The position numbers and the translations under genes were made by a program. From the NCBI RefSeq assembly GCF_003573695.1, contig NC_039368.1:10439860-10503859 (forward strand): a stretch of 64,000 bases of DNA, given 5' to 3'. How positions within the stretch are numbered: position 1 is the first letter of the stretch; every line of letters starts with the position of its first letter. Below are positions 60,214 to 64,000 of the stretch, one piece after another. The notes below the pieces were generated by a model. It did not search any database and was not told the DNA's origin. It saw only the letters and a list, made by a program, of their open reading frames with translations. The stretch comes from Papaver somniferum (Eukaryota; Streptophyta; Magnoliopsida; Ranunculales; Papaveraceae).

Positions 60214-60359
60214 AGGACATACCATCTAATTGGAGCCATTTGTTTGTCCGGAGGTTTTAATTTCTTACTTGTACTCGAATACTCCTATGCCGCTTTAATG
60301 GTATCAACGAGATTGGGAATTTGACTGGCTAGTCTCGCAGTCTGCTTCGTACGTGCCAT

Positions 60360-60886
60360 GTTTGTAGAAGAAGTTAATCGTCGATTAAAGTTTTCGCATC
60401 GACGGTTTCGACGATGAATCGGATGAAAAAAAATTCTCCATGGTCACTAATGGAGGATGAGGAACTGATAGAGGGAGGGGGAGAGGAGAAGAAGAAAGGT
60501 TTTGTATTAGATTGAAATGGGGGCCAAGCTTAAGTCTTAATAGAATTTTAGGGTTATTTTTCTAAGAAGGGTAAAATGGTACTTTCACCATCATTTTGGA
60601 AGCCCCCTAACTTTTCTGGTGTGGGTATAAATTTGGTGATGCCTCCAATTATTTTTCCGGGGCCCCCAATTAAGCCTTGTTATTTATATATTTGCTCGCT
60701 GACAAAGAAAAGGAAAGAGATTAATTTTTTTCCAAATCCGCCCTTCCCAAAATAATTTCTAAGCAGTGTCGGAACTGGAAATTTAACTTGGTGTTAGCTT
60801 TGTGTTTTTAGGGGTGGCTTAAACCTACTAATTGGACTTTTTTTTATCGTCCCAAATAAAATAGGTAGTGAAAAAAAGAACCCACA
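60360..60886 (-). promoter_or_regulatory. Upstream region of the PMD pseudogene
   Basis: 5' leader and flank of the PMD gene, with GA-rich and AT-rich tracts. A loose inverted pair (ATGGGGGCCAAGCTTAAG near 60518 and GGGGCCCCCAATTAAG near 60660) could mark a short MITE. No gene. Confidence 0.3.
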
Positions 60887-61177
60887 ATTGGGGGATATGA
60901 ATTACTTTCTCCAACCAATAGTGTCTGTAAAGGGGTGTTTTTTTTTTTGGGGGGGGGGGGGGAATACCAAAATACCCCTTCCTCAAAATTAAAATTAAAA
61001 ACAAAATTGTATCCCCAATTTCCATCTTCACCTCTTATTAATCTCTTTTAGGAATTGTTCTATGAAACCTAAATATTCCACACTCTCTTTCAAAATTTTA
61101 AATTTTCCGCACTCCCTTTCAAATTCTCTTCTCCTTCTCATCCGGCTCCTCAATTTGAAAACGATTTTTTTTAGCAT

Positions 61178-61380
61178 TCTGAAGTGATGAATACCATGCT
61201 GGAAGTGATGAATACCATGCCGGAAGTGATGAATATCATGCTGAAAGTGATGAAGACCATGCTGGAAGTGATGAATATCATGCTGAAAGTGATGAATACC
61301 ATGTCGATAGTGATGAATACCATGTCGGCAATAAAAAAATTTACATTGCTGGAATTGATGAATACCATGCCGGAAAAAGG
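61178..61380. repeat. 21-bp tandem repeat
   Basis: About nine imperfect copies of a 21-bp unit (AGTGATGAATACCATGCTGGA). They translate as repeated EVMNTML in one phase and as phase variants in others. Non-genic. Confidence 0.85.
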
Positions 61381-61460
61381 TGCCGGCATGCTCGATAGAA
61401 ATTTATCAATGCCGTAACTAAGTGCCGGCATGCTCGATAGATATTTATCAATGTCGGTAG
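61380..61460. repeat. Two-copy 42-bp repeat with TGCCGGCA
   Basis: GTGCCGGCATGCTCGATAGA followed by ATTTATCAATG, present twice in tandem. The palindromic TGCCGGCA core recurs at about 61503 and 61722, with TGCCGGTA and TGCCGACA variants between. Confidence 0.7.
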
Positions 61461-62601
61461 TCAAGTGGAAAAAAAGTCAAGTTTCTGGATACTTTACATC
61501 ATGTGCCGGCAAAGAAATTTAAACAACATACCATGCCGGTAATGCTAGATAATTTTGAATATGTGTTGGCAGTGGACTGAAAACCAGAAAAAAAGTTCAA
61601 AACGGAATAGGTTTTGAATTTCAAAACCAGGTCGATCATCGAATACTGTGCGTAGTGGCAAATATTTATGAAAATTTCCAACAAATGCCGACATGGTTTT
61701 TTGGTTGAATACTATGCCGGCACCGAGCTTTTTCAGCTGCAAAAATGATGGATTCAAAGAAAAAAAATAAAAATTTCAACCTCTTAGCAACATTTCTCTC
61801 TTCACAATCATCTTTCATTTTCACCAAAAAAAGTTCCCTCTCAAATATTTTTTCCCTCCTTCTACTCTCACCTCACTCACACAAATTCTAATAAAAATAC
61901 ACACTAATCATTTATCAAAAATCTTAAGATTTTACTAATTTTTATTAACCACTAAACCTGATTAGTGAGGGCTAGATTAGGAATTAAAAAAATAATTACA
62001 TAAGGGGTGACCCATATTTGATATATGGATCCCTATTTTGTCATGTAGCTATATCCCCCAATTAGTTTTGATATCCCCCAATCGCGCATTCCAAAAAAAA
62101 GTTTTTTTGCGATTTTAGGGATGGCTTAGTCTTGGCATAGTTCCGCCCGTTTTTCTAAGGATCCTTCTGGTTTTTAGTTCATATTCGGAATGTTTTACAG
62201 GAAAACTCAAATTTAAAGAAAGTGGAATGCACTGATGTGCATTAGAAGTAGAATCCAATATAAATAGTTTGCTTTAAACAAAGAATTTCTTTTTTCTTTT
62301 GCTTCTAGAAATTGATCTAATTTTATATTGTCAATCAAACTTTGACCTTTTTCATCGTTAGAAATTAAAAAACAACCTTAGATGATATTCCAGAAGAAAA
62401 ACCCTATGAAGGAATATCCTACTGCAATGCACTTCTTTCCAAATCTAATAGTGATATAACTTGTGAGTCTAATCAACTCAAGAACTGTCTAGAAAAGCTT
62501 GAGTGGGTAATCAAGGAAAATAAAAGATTAAGTCTAGAATTTCAGAGTCTTTTGAAATCCCTGTCAAACAAACTCAAGAGGTAAAATCTGAGCAAGAGAA
62601 A

Positions 62602-62922
62602 TTGGTTGACAAACCAAAAATTTCAGAAGGTAAATCTTCTGGTAATATGTTAAGTTCTTTATGTGGAGAAGATAACCTCACTGCAATGCTCCATGAAAAT
62701 TTCCAACAAAATAAATTCATCAAAGTACTTCGTATGGGCATAAAGATTTTGAAGGATGATGAGATTATTAGATCTCAAAAAGGAGCTGTAGAGTCTTGCA
62801 ATAACAAGAGAAAGAAAGAACACAAAGAAACACAATCTATTGTGTTTATAAATCATCATAATAATGTCTTTGTTGGCTATGATGAACTAATCCTCACCTC
62901 AACACACATTGATTGTGTTTAA
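62602..62922 (+). CDS. Gag-like ORF fragment
   Basis: 106 codons (VDKPKISEGKSSGNMLSSLC ... KVLRMGIKILKDDEIIRS). Lys-rich, helical. It ends near the point where the forward gag ORF ends (TTGTGTTTAATGATGCATCC against TTGTTGTAAGTGCATCC). No knuckle remains. Confidence 0.4.
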   Translation: MVDKPKISEGKSSGNMLSSLCGEDNLTAMLHENFQQNKFIKVLRMGIKILKDDEIIRSQKGAVESCNNKRKKEHKETQSIVFINHHNNVFVGYDELILTSTHIDCV

Positions 62923-63136
62923 TGATGCATCCTCACTTGTTGCCCAAAATTCAGTTTGTAAGGAGGCATAAAACTGGGCAGGATATGCAAATCTGTTTGT
63001 TAGGTAACAATAATCTCATAATCGATATCTTTTACTTTTGGGTTAAATATATTCGGTTTTCATAAAACAAATTATATCACCCCTTATTTTTTTCCTATTT
63101 TACATATATTCTTCATGTCTAGAAGAAGACCATCTT

Positions 63137-63385
63137 GTGTCAATGGATAAAACGGTAAAGGAAGGGTCATCCCTTGATGATTTAGCACTGTATACATCGG
63201 CTATGACTGAAACTCATGATAATTTTCAATATTCTCTAAGAAAACAGATTCTTACTGTTAGAAGTTGCATAAGACACCATGAGCTGATGATAAAGGATTC
63301 AAAACAAGTACTAGTTGATCTTCATTCTCAACTGTCTAAGATGAAAAATCTTCTACTGGAAAAGAAAGTGCTCAGAAGAATTTGA
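63137..63385 (+). CDS. Small coiled-coil ORF downstream of gag, unknown
   Basis: 82 codons (SMDKTVKEGSSLDDLALYTS ... DLHSQLSKMKNLLLEKK). Predicted helical. It occupies the same relative place as 22206-22670 in element B, so the family may carry a second small ORF between gag and the 3' non-coding region. No known domain. Confidence 0.4.
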   Translation: MSMDKTVKEGSSLDDLALYTSAMTETHDNFQYSLRKQILTVRSCIRHHELMIKDSKQVLVDLHSQLSKMKNLLLEKKVLRRI

Positions 63386-64000
63386 ATCCAGTATTCGAAA
63401 GCGATCTTCACAAGACTCGTGATTACAAGAAAAGACATCAGTGTTTGATTTCTTTCTATTATTGCATAAGGTCTATTTCTGAATAAAACTATCTATTATG
63501 ATGAATAAAATTATTACTTTATAATTTCTCGTGTGATAGTTTTTTTTTCGTTTATATAGCATGTGATTGAATGCTTTATATTACTGCTATGTGTTAATGG
63601 GATGCTTTATTTCGGTTTTCATAACCTTAATATCTGATCTCATATGTTGTGAACCCTTATGGTTTGTGTGGCTTTTTGATTTAGCGTGATTAAGTTTTAT
63701 CCCATGTTGGTAGGCTTTATCAAAGGATCATAAGGTGTTCCGATTGAAACTCATATGTGAAAATGTCACAATATTTTGAATCGATTTGTGTTTACATAAG
63801 TTGTCTTTAGCATAAAAGCATATGTACTTCGGGTTTTTCAAATTTTTCTACTAGCACACGTTAGTTAAAACCGAGAGGGTGACAACACAATGGGGGAGAG
63901 TTCTAACTTGAACTTGCGCTTAATGATATATCTTTCTGGGGAGAAGAGGATGTGAAATATGAGGTAACGAATTTGTTAGTTAATCGTTTTTCTGTTTAAG

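Larger units (their letters stand above)
54292..60359 (-). pseudogene. Plant mobile domain (PMD, aminotransferase-like) gene, broken
   Basis: Exon 1 60223-60359 reads MARTKQTARLASQIPNL, with TAG at codon 25 (60287-60285) and then KKLKPPDKQMAPI. A 3.3-kb intron (GT at 60222; acceptor CAG near 56955) holds a solo LTR. Exon 2 (about 56234-56954) is acidic, Asp/Glu/Gly/Asn-rich. Exon 3 (about 55492-56150) carries the PMD: SVIAYDKAAVSCFTERFYGK, FQFPFGEMSLIPEDAEKILG, AAYLLYVLASVIFPYSKGNR, KYSWGTAIVAHLNAQLV. Exon 4 (54737-55395): VTFDPYKED, AYYRGPLFYPYGYSMYNPHR, SRWEHVNEGHKVTDDYMPWY. Exon 5 (54292-54651): basic helix and an RGG-like tail RGRGGSRGRGG. Frameshifts lie near 55677 (one extra T in a run), about 55590 and about 55230. 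PMD genes occur both as host genes (MAIN/MAIL) and in MULE/gypsy elements; the origin here is undecided. Confidence 0.8.
60887..62082. mobile_element. MITE-like element bounded by ATTGGGGGATAT
   Basis: ATTGGGGGATAT at 60887-60898 is inverted at 62071-62082 and again at 62051-62062. The interior is non-coding, with a G14 run, a 21-bp tandem array and recurrent TGCCGGCA motifs. The termini are short and no clean target duplication was found, so the boundaries are tentative. Confidence 0.35.
62390..64000 (+). mobile_element. Copia-like (Sirevirus-like) interior fragment, open at the right edge
   Basis: Coiled-coil gag-like reading from about 62365 (CESNQLKNCLEKLEWVIKEN), two small frames, then non-coding sequence matching the forward element's 3' interior. 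The shared text GGGGGAGAGTTC...TTGAACTTG at 63890 corresponds to 19047. The 3' LTR, if present, lies beyond the window. Confidence 0.65.

Noticed and set aside
61171..61464. Met-rich ORFs on both strands
   Set aside because: Translation of the 21-bp tandem repeat; no start context or homology.

Overview
This is a 64 kb piece of a plant nuclear genome, AT-rich and dominated by transposable elements. Evidence for a eudicot: intron-containing genes with GT..AG borders, an SRPK kinase, plant-only families (F-box/FBD, SGS3, plant mobile domain) and plant-type LTR elements primed by tRNA-iMet and tRNA-Asp. I suspect a Papaver-like Ranunculales genome from general familiarity with the LTR sequences, but I cannot verify this.

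Layout. 1-3.9 kb: a decayed, intron-containing coiled-coil gene of the 'putative gypsy-type transposon domain' kind. 4.3-4.7 kb: a Stowaway-like MITE. 5.1-6.8 kb (-): an F-box/LRR/FBD pseudogene. 7.7-9.7 kb (-): an RNase H-like relic and a pseudogene of SGS3, the RNA-silencing partner of RDR6. 11.3-14.6 kb: a short non-autonomous Athila-like LTR element. 14.6-48.7 kb: a nested stack of insertions. 49.7-53.1 kb: the one intact-looking host gene, a four-exon SRPK-type SR-protein kinase. 53.7-60.4 kb (-): a broken plant-mobile-domain (PMD) gene, tail to tail with the kinase. Its 5' end reads MARTKQTAR, identical to the start of histone H3, and its 3' end abuts an HSP90 C-terminal-like reading frame. 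A solo LTR sits in its first intron. 60.9-62.1 kb: short tandem repeats. 62.4-64 kb: another piece of the copia-like family.

The nest resolves by target-site duplications and reading-frame continuity. A copia-like LTR (23818-24915 + 47473-48732) was hit by a 5'-truncated LINE. The LINE was hit by a hAT transposon (8-bp TSD CTAATAAG) and by a reverse-oriented copia-like element (flanks GATTC/GGTTC). That element was hit in turn by a 10.1-kb LTR element (perfect TSD CCTAT), whose LTRs carry GC-rich 61/69-bp minisatellites and whose interior has no recognisable gag-pol.

None of the LTR elements here shows a recognisable pol gene, so all look non-autonomous. The copia-like family keeps a gag-like ORF with a CCHC knuckle, and one copy shows the run of repeated GGGGGAG polypurine motifs reported for Sireviruses. 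Apart from the SRPK gene, every protein-coding locus I recognise has at least one stop or frameshift.
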